64,000 bases of DNA, from contig MNCI01017913.1 in NCBI GenBank assembly GCA_015680685.1, forward strand, positions 2,026,953-2,090,952, written 5' to 3'. This DNA is from Gnetum montanum (taxonomy: Eukaryota; Streptophyta; Gnetopsida; Gnetales; Gnetaceae). Positions 1-10,799 of this stretch are shown here, in pieces. The translations under genes were made by a program, and so were the position numbers. The notes under the pieces are model-generated. The model did no database searches. It was not told the origin of the DNA and was given only the letters and a program-made list of their open reading frames with translations. How positions within the stretch are numbered: position 1 is the first letter of the stretch; the number at the start of each line of letters is the position of its first letter.

Positions 1-320
1 TCGTTGTGCTAGTTTCAGGTCCTAGTAGACTGTTGTGCTAGTTTTTCATTGTAGCGGATGGTGGATGAGCTAGTTTAAGGTCCTAGCAGACCGTCTGTGC
101 TAGTTTAAGATCCTAGCAAACTATATGTACTAGTTTATAGTCATAGCAGACTATCTGTGCTAGTTTTACATTGTAGTGGATGAGCTTTGCCAATTTTACA
201 TCGTAGTGGACATTGGTGATGCTTTGTCAGTTTAACATTGTAGCAAATGTTTGCTCACCTTTGCCATTTTTATGTCATAGCAGACATTTGTTTGCCAGTT
301 TTATGTCATAGCAGACAAGA
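1..320. repeat. E1 post-pol tandem repeats (TAAACTAGC family)
   Basis: About ten degenerate units of 25-45 bp built on 'gctagtttaaggtcctagcagac' type sequence, directly after the end of E1 pol. Adjacent half-units form an imperfect dyad (CTAGCAGAC ... GTCTGTGCTAG, around 85-105 and again near 143-165), so the transcript could fold into a row of hairpins. The same repeat class occurs before pol and after gag in this element and at the equivalent places in E3 and E4. Confidence 0.75.
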
Positions 321-336
321 TTACCATGTTCATGCT

Positions 337-3300
337 TTAGATATAGTACGGCTTGAGATACAAGTGATTCACCGGATTTGCAAACTCGTTGTTGTCCATG
401 TCTACCAGCTTGAAGGCCCCATTCCCAAAGGCTTTTGTGACCATCTATGGACCTTCCTAGTTTGCTGAGAATTTGTTCATGTGCTCACAGATAACCTTGA
501 GAATGAGGTCTCCCTTATGTATTGGCTATTGACATGGATTTGCATGATGTTTTTTCCATTTCTTGTTCTGATAATGCTCTATGCAACCTAGTGTTTGTGC
601 ATGCTCCTCCTTTATTGAGTCGAGGTCGATGATCCTCGACTCATAGTTTTGGGCTTTGCTCACAACATTTGATACGATCATCTAGAGTGATGGAACCTAC
701 AACTCAAGAGGTAACACCATTTTAGATCTGTAAACAAGACTATAAGGTGTCTTGCCTATCACAGTCCTGCATGTTATTCTGTAAGCCCATAGCACATAGA
801 GGAATTGCTTATGCCATCGTCTCTTGCTATTGTTAAGCATCTTTTTCAACAAGTTGATGATGGACTTATTTGTAGCCTCTACCTATCTGTTCGCTTGCAG
901 ATAATATGGTGAGGTGATTGTCTGATGCCAAGATTGCTGCAAAAGGTTTTGGTTTCCGTACTACTGAACTGTGGCCCATTGTCGGTCACAATAGTCATGG
1001 GAAGCCCAAACCTTATCACGATATTATCCAGGACGAACTAGAAAATCTGCTAAGATATAGTCTTCCCCAGGGGGATAGCCTCTACCCACTTAGTAAAATA
1101 CTCAGTGGCAGTGATGATGAAGCTATGCCCTATGCAGGACTTAGGCATGATAGGTCCTATGAAGTCTAGTCCCCATTGCTAGAAAGGCTATGTAATCTGC
1201 GTCGGCTGTAGCTCTGTAGGTGAAATGTGTATGAGATTTTCATATCATTGGCATGTATCACACGTCTTGACTTTGGTCAAGTAATCATGCTCCATGTGAG
1301 GCCAATAGCATCCTAGACATCTGATTTTTGTAGCCATGGCCCTAGCTGCTATGTGTCCACCACATATTCCCTCGTGTACTTCATTAACTACCTTTTGCGC
1401 TTTCTCCTCATTTATGCATGCCAGCAATATACCATCATAGGAGCATTTTCATAGGGCATTGTCTCCCATAAGCACATATTTCCAAGCAGGCTTACAAATC
1501 GCATCTCTCTGGGTAGATGTTAATCCGCTTGGGGGCTCGCCATGTTGCATGTAGGCTTTACTGTTACTGTACTACTCCTGGGTATTTGTAGTGCTGACAG
1601 AGGCCACGTGTACCACTTGAGTGATAGGCTTAGTACACTCAGTAATCGAGGTTGGAAAACTTGTGAACAAGTGTGATGGAATATTTAACACTAGGGTGGC
1701 CAAGGCATCTGCTACGGTGTTTTCATTACATGGCATGTGTTGCACATCCGTTGTTGCAAACTGTTTGAGTAGGCTTTTTGCTAAGTCGCAATAGGGTTGC
1801 AGGTGTGTAGCTTTACAGGTGTAGACCTATTCACAACTAGTTATGAATCTTTGTGAATTGCTAGGTGTTTTATGCTTAATGCTTGGGCTACTAAAAGGCC
1901 CCTAAGTAATCCCTTGTACTCTACCACGTTGTTTGTACAAGGGAATGTAAAACAATAAGCTAAAGGATGCATTTCCCCAGAGTAGAACAAAATGATGGTA
2001 GCTGCACTACGCCCTCACATGGTTGAGGCACCGTCAAAATGCAAAGTAGCTTCAAGATGCGATGGGATGGTGTTGATAGTGCTAACATGCTCATCTAGGA
2101 ATTCGGGATCTATGATCACCTGGTCGTCGATGGGTGAGGTTGTAAGTTGTGTTGCTATGACTTAACCTTTTTTCGATGATTGGATCACATAATCCAAATC
2201 AAATTCTACTGTTATTGCTTTCCACTGGGCTATCCTACTACTTTCGTATAGATTTTTTGTGATAGCCTAGAGTATGTTGCTTTTGCAAATAATGTTAATT
2301 TTGCTATGAAATAGGTAATGTCTCCACTTCTTCAATGCAAACACAAAGGCAAGGCAGTTTCTCTCCATCTCATTGTATTTTTCTTCATATGCTATCAGTG
2401 CATGACTTAGGTAGTACACTGGTATCTCAGAACCATCATCCCATTTTTGACATAACGGTGTCACGATAGACGTGTCCGAGGTAGCAAGCTAGATGAAGAA
2501 AGGCCTATACCTTTGTGGTGAGTAAATAGTTGGGAGGTGCAAGAGGTCTTTCTTTGGATCATCAAAGGCTTGTTGACACTGTGGTGTCCATTTGAGGTTA
2601 ACCCCTTCCTTTAGTAGATGTTGCATGGGGTGTAACTTGTCGGTAAATTTTGCTATAAACCTTCTGATGAATTGTACTCTACCTTGTAGACCGTGCAATT
2701 CCTTAAGGTTTGTAGGTGGTGCCAAGTTAATGATGGTCTTGACTTTGTCAGGGTCCACTCATATTCCAGCCTTTGATACTACAAACCCTAACATGTGTCT
2801 GGTTCTCACCGCGAAGACACACTTTTTAGGATTGAGGCATGAATCGTGCATCTAGCAACACTTGATGACTACACCTAGATCATTGCGATGATCAGTAGCT
2901 TCTTTAGATTTCACTGCTATATCATTCACATAGTCGTTCAGCGTTTCTAAGATGTAGTCGCTAAAGATGTAAGTCATGGCTCATTGGTAGGCTGCCTTGG
3001 TGTTCTTGAGCCCAAAAGGCATCATAGTGTAATAAAAGGTACCCCATGGGGTCATGAAGGTTGTTGTTAACTGATGCTCTAGGTTAATGCGAATTTGGTT
3101 GTAGCTAGAGGAACCATCCATGAAGGATAACAGAGCATGACTAGCCATAGTGTTAATGAGTTGATTGATACTTAGAAGTGGGAAATCATCTTTGATCGTT
3201 GCCTTATTTAGATCTTGGAAGTCTATACAAATTCTTATTCCTCCTGTTTTCTTAGAAACTACAATGATGTTGGACATCCATTCCAAGCAATCAACTGCCC

Positions 3301-3793
3301 AGATGAAACCAGCCTGGTATAGCTTGGTGAATTCATCCCATACGGCTAGTGTGATCTCTGGTTTAACCCTACAAGCCTTCTTCTTAACCACTTTCATGCA
3401 CGGGTCTAAGACGATGTTATGTTGTATCAACCTCAGAATTAATCCCGGTATGCCATTGTTTGACCATATAAAGACTTCAATGTAATCTTGCAGAATTTGG
3501 GCTACATCTTTGTGCATCTGTGAATCTAGAAGGGAACTAAGTTTCAACATTTTTAACTCCCCCCTAGATGTGGTAACAGGCGTTTCGATGAGAGGGTCCT
3601 CAGTTACATCCCTAGCCTCTAAATCTAGGGCTTGGACCAGATGGTCAAACTAGTTTGGGGATGCTTCTAAGGATGCTACGATGCTAACTACGAGTGATTC
3701 CCAGTCTATTAGATCTAGGTTTAGTTGCCTTGCGAGTTTGCCATGTGGACTTGCTAAAGCTAAATGTGAAGAAAGATCATAATGGATTTCCAT
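337..3793 (-). pseudogene. E1 pol: RT, RNase H, archaeal-type RNase H, integrase (broken)
   Basis: Reverse transcriptase, RNase H and integrase of E1. It starts at ATG 3,791-3,793, eleven bases after a 3' splice site. RT is visible from about 3,550 down to 2,500: FxDLNKATIKDDFPL, FMDGSSSYNQIRI and TMMPFGLKN match gypsy RT, but the active site reads YVND instead of YVDD (near 2,920). Gypsy RNase H follows (about 2,465-2,267, VYYLSHAL..YEEKYNEMERN), then a second, archaeal-type RNase H with many lesions (about 2,170-1,600). Integrase has the zinc-binding segment near 1,427-1,245 (CDTCQ) and a DDE core with TDNGP near 970. The C-terminal end NPVNHLYLKPYY stops at 337-339. Several stops and frame changes make it inactive. 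No protease domain is seen here; it lies at the end of gag. Confidence 0.85.
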
Positions 3794-3803
3794 TTTTGCT
3801 CAA

Positions 3804-3816
3804 CCTACCAAAATGA
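3804..3816 (-). other. Putative 3' splice site before E1 pol
   Basis: On the minus strand TTCATTTTGGTAG is followed by GTTGAGCAAAA and the pol ATG. E3 and E4 have an AG-ending pyrimidine-rich acceptor at the equivalent place, which supports splicing of gag-protease to pol. Inference from position and consensus only. Confidence 0.45.
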
Positions 3817-3894
3817 AATGAAAGTCTAGTTAAGAGGTACCTGTTGGTAGTAATCGTGCATAGTAAAAATTTGCAAAGTAGCAATGAGATGTAA

Positions 3895-4180
3895 TCTAAA
3901 GTATGATGCAAAGCTTAAAATTCACCAATTTAAGGTCATGGAGGACCATTAAGATGTAAAAATGCAAAACTGCTAATGTAAAAGTGCGGAAAGCTACTAA
4001 TGTAAAAATGCTATACTGCTAATATAAAAAAATGTGGAATTGCTAGTTTAATGTCATTACGGACTACCAATGAATAAAAGAGTTGAAACTGCTAGTTTAA
4101 TGTCATTGCGGACTACTAACTAGATTGAAACTATATGCTAGGATTACTAGTTTAAGGTCTTTTCAGACCGCCTAAAATGC
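3895..4180. repeat. E1 pre-pol tandem repeats (TAAACTAGC family)
   Basis: Degenerate units such as 'ctagtttaatgtcattgcgg' and 'ctagtttaaggtctttt' repeat between the antisense gene and pol, with some 'gctaatgtaaaaatgc' units interspersed. On the element strand the core is TAAACTAG. Same class as the arrays at 1-320 and 9,296-9,450. Confidence 0.7.
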
Positions 4181-4353
4181 AAGATATTTTTGTGAAGGAA
4201 AATGGCTTGCTTGAAGTGTGTCAAGGCTTTTCATCCAAGCCCACCTGTGTTAATGCGAACAATGCTACAATGTCATGGCGAGCATGCTACACTACACGGA
4301 ATACTCCACGTTAAATGGAGAGAGAGAATGACAAGTTTCATTTTCACCATTGC

Positions 4354-4366
4354 AGCTATAAGTAGG
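4354..4366 (+). promoter_or_regulatory. TATA-like box for the E1 antisense gene (weak)
   Basis: GCTATAAGTAGGG stands about 135 bp upstream of the first candidate ATG (4,499) of the opposite-strand gene. In E4 a much better TATA box is found at the equivalent place (57,618-57,628). Weak on sequence alone; the parallel with E4 is the main support. Confidence 0.3.
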
Positions 4367-4979
4367 GATTAACCCCTCGTAAACTAATCATTTTCACCAT
4401 AACAGCGCAAAGCCCACATTTGGAGTACAAAGCAATTTTTCTAATAGAGAGTAAGGTGGTTCGATGTAGCGTCGAAGAAAGAGTCGGCAAGTGAGACGAT
4501 GGATCCTAGGAAAGAACGTAAACACCCGACACTCACCAAGGTCAACGAAGTAAAAGAAACCCTAAGGCATGTGATGTAGGCATGCGTTGTGGTGCGTGAG
4601 GAGACACCATTGACCCGGTAGATCGTTGTGCTTCCTCTATTTTTTTATGCCTCTATTATTTCTTTTTTCTCTTCTTATTTTGCTTTCTGTGATCTTGTTT
4701 AGCTATCCATGTATTTCTCGTCATCGTGTTGTCATTGTTTCAGCCCTTACATCATCGTTGTTGCGGTTTTGGCTACAGCAGATTCATAGACGTTATGCTA
4801 AGGTTGCATGCAAGGTCGCCTAGACCGCCATTGCTACAGTTGTCATTGTCGCAGAGGCTTGGATGATTTGAGCCACTTGGCATGTAAATAGAATAGCATA
4901 GGACCCTTGGGAGGGTTTGGCCATGTGTGATGTGATAGTGTAACACGTGTTCTATCATGGCATAATGTTAATCTCTTTG

Positions 4980-5110
4980 TTAGGGCTAACTGCTTTGTCG
5001 CTATGCTAAGCTAATTTTGCTACGCTATTGCCTTCATGTTTTTCACTATGCTATATGAAGAGAATCATGCTACGCTATCTGCTAAAATTCTAGTTTTGCT
5101 ATGCTATGTT
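4980..5110. repeat. CTACGCTA/ATGCTATG motif cluster upstream of E1 FCP1-like exon
   Basis: Repeated 'gctatgctaag', 'gctacgctattg', 'ctatgctatatg', 'gctacgctatctg' and 'gctatgctatg' within 130 bp. The same words recur in antisense-gene introns at about 5,630-5,665 and 7,205-7,250 and in E1's U3 (26,466-27,060). This is the E1 family's private motif. Confidence 0.7.
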
Positions 5111-7204
5111 TAAACTTTACTCGAACATGCCATTAACATTTACTATTGTATTCTGCAGGGTAGCGCTAAGGCCAATCTTGATTATTCTAGAAATCGTGGG
5201 GATCCTATGTTGCGTTAGTGAACCAATGGCCAATGTTCCTCCACCCCAAGTGTGTGTGGGATAGCAAGTGGTCTAGTTCTGAGAGTGAGCGTAGGAGTTC
5301 CTGTAATTTCTCCTCTAGTGCTTCAGTGTGATTGTTTGGTCACACCTGGTGGAGGAGGCAGTAACTACCATAACAAAAATCCTATTGCCTGGGGCAAATA
5401 AGGATGTTCTAAGATTTTTGACGAATGGATCAATCAGTAGCAGGCAAGGAGAAGGATCTAGGCAACGCCGCAAAAATATGAGGTGTTTGGCTTGGATCTG
5501 GGAGATGCCCAAGTATAATTGCTACCATCCCTACAACACCTTATTTATTACGTGTCACATGGGAACATTCTTCCAAAACCCACCAAGAATCATTTACAGT
5601 GCTGGCGGGTGAGTTTTGTAACCATGTTCCACTATGCTATGCCATGTTTACTACGCTAGCCAAATGTTAATAGTGTTTTTATGTCTAGGTTTTTCATCAA
5701 CGAGGATGGGCTTCATGGTGATATGGATTTGTTGACCTTAGCACAAATGGCACTGCGGGAGTTTTCTTTTGCTAAGAATATGCACAAAGATGTGATAGGA
5801 CAATGCGGGGATGAGTACAAAACCTACCCAACTCAATATCCTAGACTCTATAACAGATGCAAGGAATCTGGTTGGTTAGATGAGGGATGGGCACCTTTAA
5901 ACCGATTGCCATTGAAGATTTCTTGATTAAGCTTCTTCCATTCGCATCACCATTTAAACCTGGTAAGCTAAATAGTAAGTTACTGCATGTTTGAGCATCA
6001 TTGCTATTTTTTTCTACTATTGGTGCTTTGCCTAACCTATTTTTTTCCTTTTCTACTTTTTGTGGTGTTTTTTATGTTTTTCTGTGTTTTTTGTGTAAAC
6101 TGTTATAGGGGTGAAGAAGTCCCAGGAGGTGAAAGTAATTACCTCTAGGAACCAGGAGGCTAATGTCTACTTCAAGTATGGGAAAGTAGAAGAGAGCCAA
6201 TGCTAGATATGCAATGCAACCTCGAAATCCCTGACTGAGAACCTTCAAGATGATGGGCTCATGGATTTGTTCCTGGCCCTGAATCCAAGTGTCCCCACTG
6301 CTAAGATTCTCACCCTAGTAAAATCCTTCTTCGAAAAGGTAGAATACTTCCACACACATGTACATGGTGTGTGGGTGGTCCTTGAAATCAATGACCAGTT
6401 ATTCGTGGACCTTTTCGGTGTCCCTTCTGATGGCATCCCTATAGGGTCAAAGACCAAGAAAGAGGTGAACCTTTTGAGGGAGGACATTGAGGAATGGCTA
6501 GGGGCTGCAAAGGGGTGAAAGGGGATCCCCATGGAGAAGGTCAAGCTAATTTCCACCAAAGAGGTTTATCCCATCTTCTGTGCTCGTGTCTTCCCACAGC
6601 TTCCTTTCCAAGCAAAAATCATTGGGATTGAGCAAGCTTGGGTAATGCGAGAGGTCATAAAAGAGGGGGCTTTCTACAACTGGGCTATGTATCTGTGCAA
6701 GGGCTTACAAACTAAAATCATCACACTTCATAAGAAGTAAGAGTCTCGCTTCAATGTGCACTACACCTTTTACATAGCCTACTTGCTATGTTTCATCAAG
6801 TTTTTAGTAGTCCATGAGAATGGAGTCTGGGTTATGTGAGATCGCAACCAAATTTTCAAATTGTGGATCTACCAAATCTCCCAGACCACCTGAGAGCAAG
6901 ATCCCCCAGAAGCTATTTAGGAGTCATTTTCTATGACGACTAGGGATCAGGTGGCCTATAACTTTCATTGTCAAGATAGCGTGGGGGAGGAGCCCCATGT
7001 TGCTACAGGTAGCGTATCGCAGGGGAAGCATCTCATCATTGAGACAGTGGCCACTAAGTCATGGTGAAAGAGGCCTCCTTCAACTAAGGAGACACTTCGT
7101 ACGAAAGAAGAGGAGGGTTAGACACCATGGTTTAAGTTATGTAGGACAAAGCCTCCCATCGGTAAACACTCTTTTCTATGCTTGTCTCTTCACCTTTTGA
7201 CTAA

Positions 7205-7250
7205 ATTCTTGCTACACTATGCTACGCTAGCATAGCATAGCGTAGCACCT
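7205..7250. repeat. TAGCGTAGC palindromic cluster in antisense-gene intron
   Basis: Reads ctacactatgctacgctagc followed by atagcatagcgtagcacc, a near-perfect dyad around the centre: CTATGCTACGCTA on one side, TAGCATAGCGTAG on the other. It lies in the intron between the Transposase_32-like exon and the acidic-linker exon of E1's opposite-strand gene. Confidence 0.65.
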
Positions 7251-9295
7251 ACTTTCGCTAACATGGTTTAAGCTATAACGTAAATATGTTTTTTATTGCT
7301 GCCAAAGGAAGAAGAAGAAGATTAAGAAGGTGATGAAGAGGTGTCGGCCCCCAAGATAGGGGTGGCAAATAAAGATGCGGGGGCCCCGGTCGTGGAGGAA
7401 AGGGCCTCGATCAAGAGAGAAGGGGCTCTTGTTGTCAAGGAAAATCCTCCTACTGATAAGGAGGACATTTTTGGAGATGAAGAGGAGTCTCCTATGGATG
7501 AAGAGGATGTTGGCGCCTCAAAAGGAAAGGCCCTAGCAAATAAAGAAGAAGCCCACATCGACTTGGAAGGGACTTCTATTAGAGATCCCTTTGCTGAACA
7601 TAGCTCAGCATCAGGAGAGGGGACAAATGTTCAAAGTGCTACTGTAGTTTGAGTTAGAAAGGAGGGAAACTGTAATTAGACGTTGGTGAGTTTGAAAATA
7701 TATTCAATGATGTGTCAATGGGCGATCCCCCCATTATTACCCTTGAGGGTTTACTAGATAGGAGCCCTCACACTATCATTTTCTTTACTCACAACCTTAT
7801 CACAGTTCACCTCAGTCATTACTAACATGTTTGGTTGCATGAAAGACACCACTATTAATGCTATAGGACCCCCTCTGATTCACGTGGAACCATGGGCTGA
7901 GACCCCTGACAAGCTTGCGTTCATGTAAGGCGTCATCAACTACATGATTGACCATCTCAGATAGGTCGATCTTGAAGTGGGTAAGTAAAGTAGTTGCACC
8001 AGGCTCTTTTGTCTTGCTAGGCTAGAGTTCTTAAATTTGCTAACTTTGCTATGCTAATGTGACTAATGTGCTCTTTATGTGGTCACAGCCTCTCGACTCA
8101 AGTGGGACTTGACATGGGCATTGAAAGTCGGTGTCGTGCCTACATTCCTGCTTGAAGTTGCTGAGGTGCCCCATCACATATATGAAGAGGCTAGCAAATG
8201 CACTTTGCATTTGGCATGCTCCTTCTAGGAGTGTAGGCTTGTCAACGAGGACTTGTGGAAATGGGTCCAGAAGGCTGAGAAAGAGAAGGCTGAATTGAGC
8301 GCCGAGATGGGAGACCTCTAATCTAGGTACGAGTTTATCCTAGCTCGTGATACCAATGATGGTAGTTGGCACATGACTATCATAGATTATGCTAGATACT
8401 AGATAATTATGTGGTGAAACAATGAAGCCACCTAGGAAATAATAGAAGAACAGATGCAGATGGACTTGTTAGCTTAGAAGAACCAAGACTAGAAAGATTA
8501 CAATGCTAGAATTTATGAGTGGGGGTAGTCCTAGAAAAACTATAAACATATGTATAAACTGGAACGTGCCACCTATCGTAAACTATACAAGGATGATTCA
8601 GTGAAGGTATTTACCTATGAAGCATTCATGAATGCCATTAGCACTTTTGAGGGTTACAACAAGTTCATGGAGCAGGTAAAGGTCAGTGAATATCCTAAAC
8701 GGGAAGTGGATCTTCCCACAGGTGAGACCTCTACCACCTCCTTTTCTCTGGGACTACCAAGATGGACAACCATCAGAAAGGAGAAAGCTACTACAGACAC
8801 TAAACCAAGTAATAGGCATTGGAAAAATATCATGGAGGAGGAGGTCTAGCACCACCTCAGGCTTGGTTTAGATCACATACCCTTCAAGACAAATGCAAGG
8901 CCATCTTGGGTTAGTCACTTTCTGTTGTGTGTTAAGGCTTATGGTTTATTCTAGCTTTTCTGTGTTGCTCTAGCTAACTACTTCACCTTTACAATGCAAG
9001 TTCTAGATGAAGATGCACGGCCCATAGAGGATGGAAATGAAGAGGCAGTAGAGGGCAATGTAAAGAAAGATGATGCAAAAGGGAATGATGCTGAAGACAA
9101 CGATGTGGGTGAAGATGACCCATGATAGCATGGGGTTTTGAAATTTTGAATTTTTTTGCAAAATATTGAAAAAATTATTTAAGTGAAAAAAGTTTTGAAT
9201 GAAAAAGGAGAATTTTGGCAAAGGAATTGGTTCTATGCTAACTTATGCATTATCTATGTGATGAATTTTATGTTATTTTTTCGATTTTGATGTTT

Positions 9296-9450
9296 TAGTT
9301 TTAGGCCATTTCAGGCCATTACTAGTTTTAGGCCATTTCAGGCCATGGCGTGGTAGTGTAGTTTTAGGCCATTTTGGACCATGGGATAGTTTTAGGCCAT
9401 TTCAGGCCATTGGATAATAGCGTAGTTTTAGGCCATTTCAGGCCATGGGT
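9296..9450. repeat. E1 post-gag tandem repeats (GGCCATTTCAGGCCAT)
   Basis: Five to six units of 'agttttaggccatttcaggccat'. On the element strand this is ATGGCCTGAAATGGCCTAAAACT, nearly identical to the E4 repeats at 52,575-52,640, which also lie just after gag-protease. GGCC...GGCC within each unit is self-complementary. Confidence 0.8.
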
Positions 9451-9607
9451 GCAGAAAGAAATGATACACTAACGACGTAGAGGACGGCTAATTAGTACTA
9501 GCATAGATGGATGGATGAAAAACAAGAAGGCCGCAAATGTACAAAAGATGGCAACTGGGCAAGAAACAGTGGGGTTTCTATGCTATGTGTAACTACTTCT
9601 TGACCCA

Positions 9608-10799
9608 TCATGGATTGGGCGAGGCATAAGGCTGAAGTGCTTTGCCAAGGCCTTTGTCTACATCATTGTCCCCCTCTTGGAAGGGTAATTCAGCCCACGC
9701 GTTTTCATTTTCTGAACCAACATGTTGAGTCTGTTCTCTTGCTAAACAGTTAGTGTGTACAGAGATAGGTGCTTCATTTTCAGAGGTTACGACCTCTGAG
9801 CTGTGTTCCATATCCACGTTGTTGATAGCCTATGTTGCTACCTCATCACCATGGATTAGCACCTCCCTACCTACATAGGGTAAATGGATCTCCTGATGAA
9901 AGCATGAAGAGACAGCCCTAAGTTGTGCTAACCATGACTTCCCCAATATCAGGTTAAACCTAGGCATCTCTTCAACCACAATGAGGGTGTAGATGCAGGG
10001 GATGATGATGTAGGCTTGGAAGTACCTGGGGTGGTACTTTCCCTTGATTTCTCACTTGTGAAGTGCACTTCTTATTTTTTAGGACGAGAAGGTTGTGAAG
10101 CTATCTTATGCGAGGTAGGGGCTATTCCATGGCTTGGCCTCCTGAAAATGAATGGAGCTAATGGTGTTAGGGTACAAGGCAGTGATGTGATTCTGCTAAC
10201 AGGTGGTGCGGGGGCAGATGCTCGGGGAGTAGGTGGTGCAAGGGGAGATGTCCTGTGAGGGACTCTCAATACAAAAGGTTGCTACAAACTTTGATTAGCC
10301 GCTAGTGGTGCTAGTGTGCTACGCTAAGGCACATGGACTACAAAAGGCTGCTGGGGCAGTTTAGGATTACTATCAATGTTGATGGTGTTGATGATGTAAT
10401 TGGCATTGTTGGTGTTGAGGGGATCTGTGTAAATGTGCAAGGATTGATTTTCAGGACATATTGGATTTCTTTCATCTAGCACTAGTTTTTATTGATCAAT
10501 CATCCTTTGGATGTCTTCCTTCAGTGCCATGCAGTAATCTATGTTGTGACCACACTGTTGATGGTAGTCATAGAACTGCTCTAGCTTGAAACCCTTAGGA
10601 ACTGGGGGCTCATTGGGCAAAGCCAATGAGGGGTTCCTGAGGAGTTCACAGTACCGTTAATGCTTCCTGGCTCCCTCCTCTAACATCCAATTATGTTGGA
10701 TGTACCCCGCTACCAGTACTTACTTCAGAAGATCTAAAGGCTTGATAAGTAGTGGGGTATACTTCGAGCGATCTTTATGCTCAGGGGCAGATGTAGAAG
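9608..10799 (-). pseudogene. E1 gag C-terminus and protease remnant
   Basis: Continuation of E1 gag on the far side of E2. From 10,799 downward on the minus strand it keeps the Gag zinc finger (C-x2-H ... H-x4-C, near 10,555-10,520, with DYCMALKEDIQRMID), the segment IYTDPLNTNN and copies of the PFVVHVP motif. The end of protease is present (FNLILGKSWLAQL near 9,950, then EIHLPYVG), and the tail has WAELPF as in E4, stopping at 9,608. The protease N-terminal half with the active-site Asp is missing relative to E4, an internal deletion of several hundred bases around 10,000-10,300. Stops are present. Confidence 0.8.
10795..10799. other. Target-site duplication of E2 (left copy, AGAAG)
   Basis: AGAAG immediately precedes the E2 LTR and is repeated exactly at 23,322-23,326 after the other LTR. 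Five bases is the usual size for Ty3/gypsy integration. Confidence 0.92.

Larger units (their letters stand above)
4499..9125 (+). pseudogene. E1 antisense multi-exon gene (FCP1-like + Transposase_32-like + coiled coil)
   Basis: Gene on the strand opposite to E1 gag and pol, placed between them. Exons by homology with E4/E3 and by GT-AG sites: first exon from ATG 4,499 (RKHPTLTKVNE resembles E4 RKGPDLTFVEE); 5,159-5,608 FCP1-like; 5,689-5,962; 6,109-7,161 Transposase_32-like (LFGVPSDGI, EEWLGAAKG); 7,308-7,980 very acidic linker; 8,089-8,909 coiled coil (RYEFILARD, NQD.KDYN); 9,001-9,125 acidic tail ending in TGA. Good splice sites include ttctgcag before 5,159, gtgagt after 5,608 and gtaagt after 7,980. 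In the FCP1-like part the nucleophile position reads LEIVGIL (Glu for Asp) and the later Asp pair reads TC (TLFITCHMGTFFQNPP). Several stops and a frameshift in the FCP1 exon show decay. Exon 1 is the least certain. Confidence 0.7.

Noticed and set aside
4626-4823. Hydrophobic ORF that looks like a membrane protein
   Set aside because: T-rich intron sequence of the antisense gene; no counterpart in E3 or E4 and no start context.
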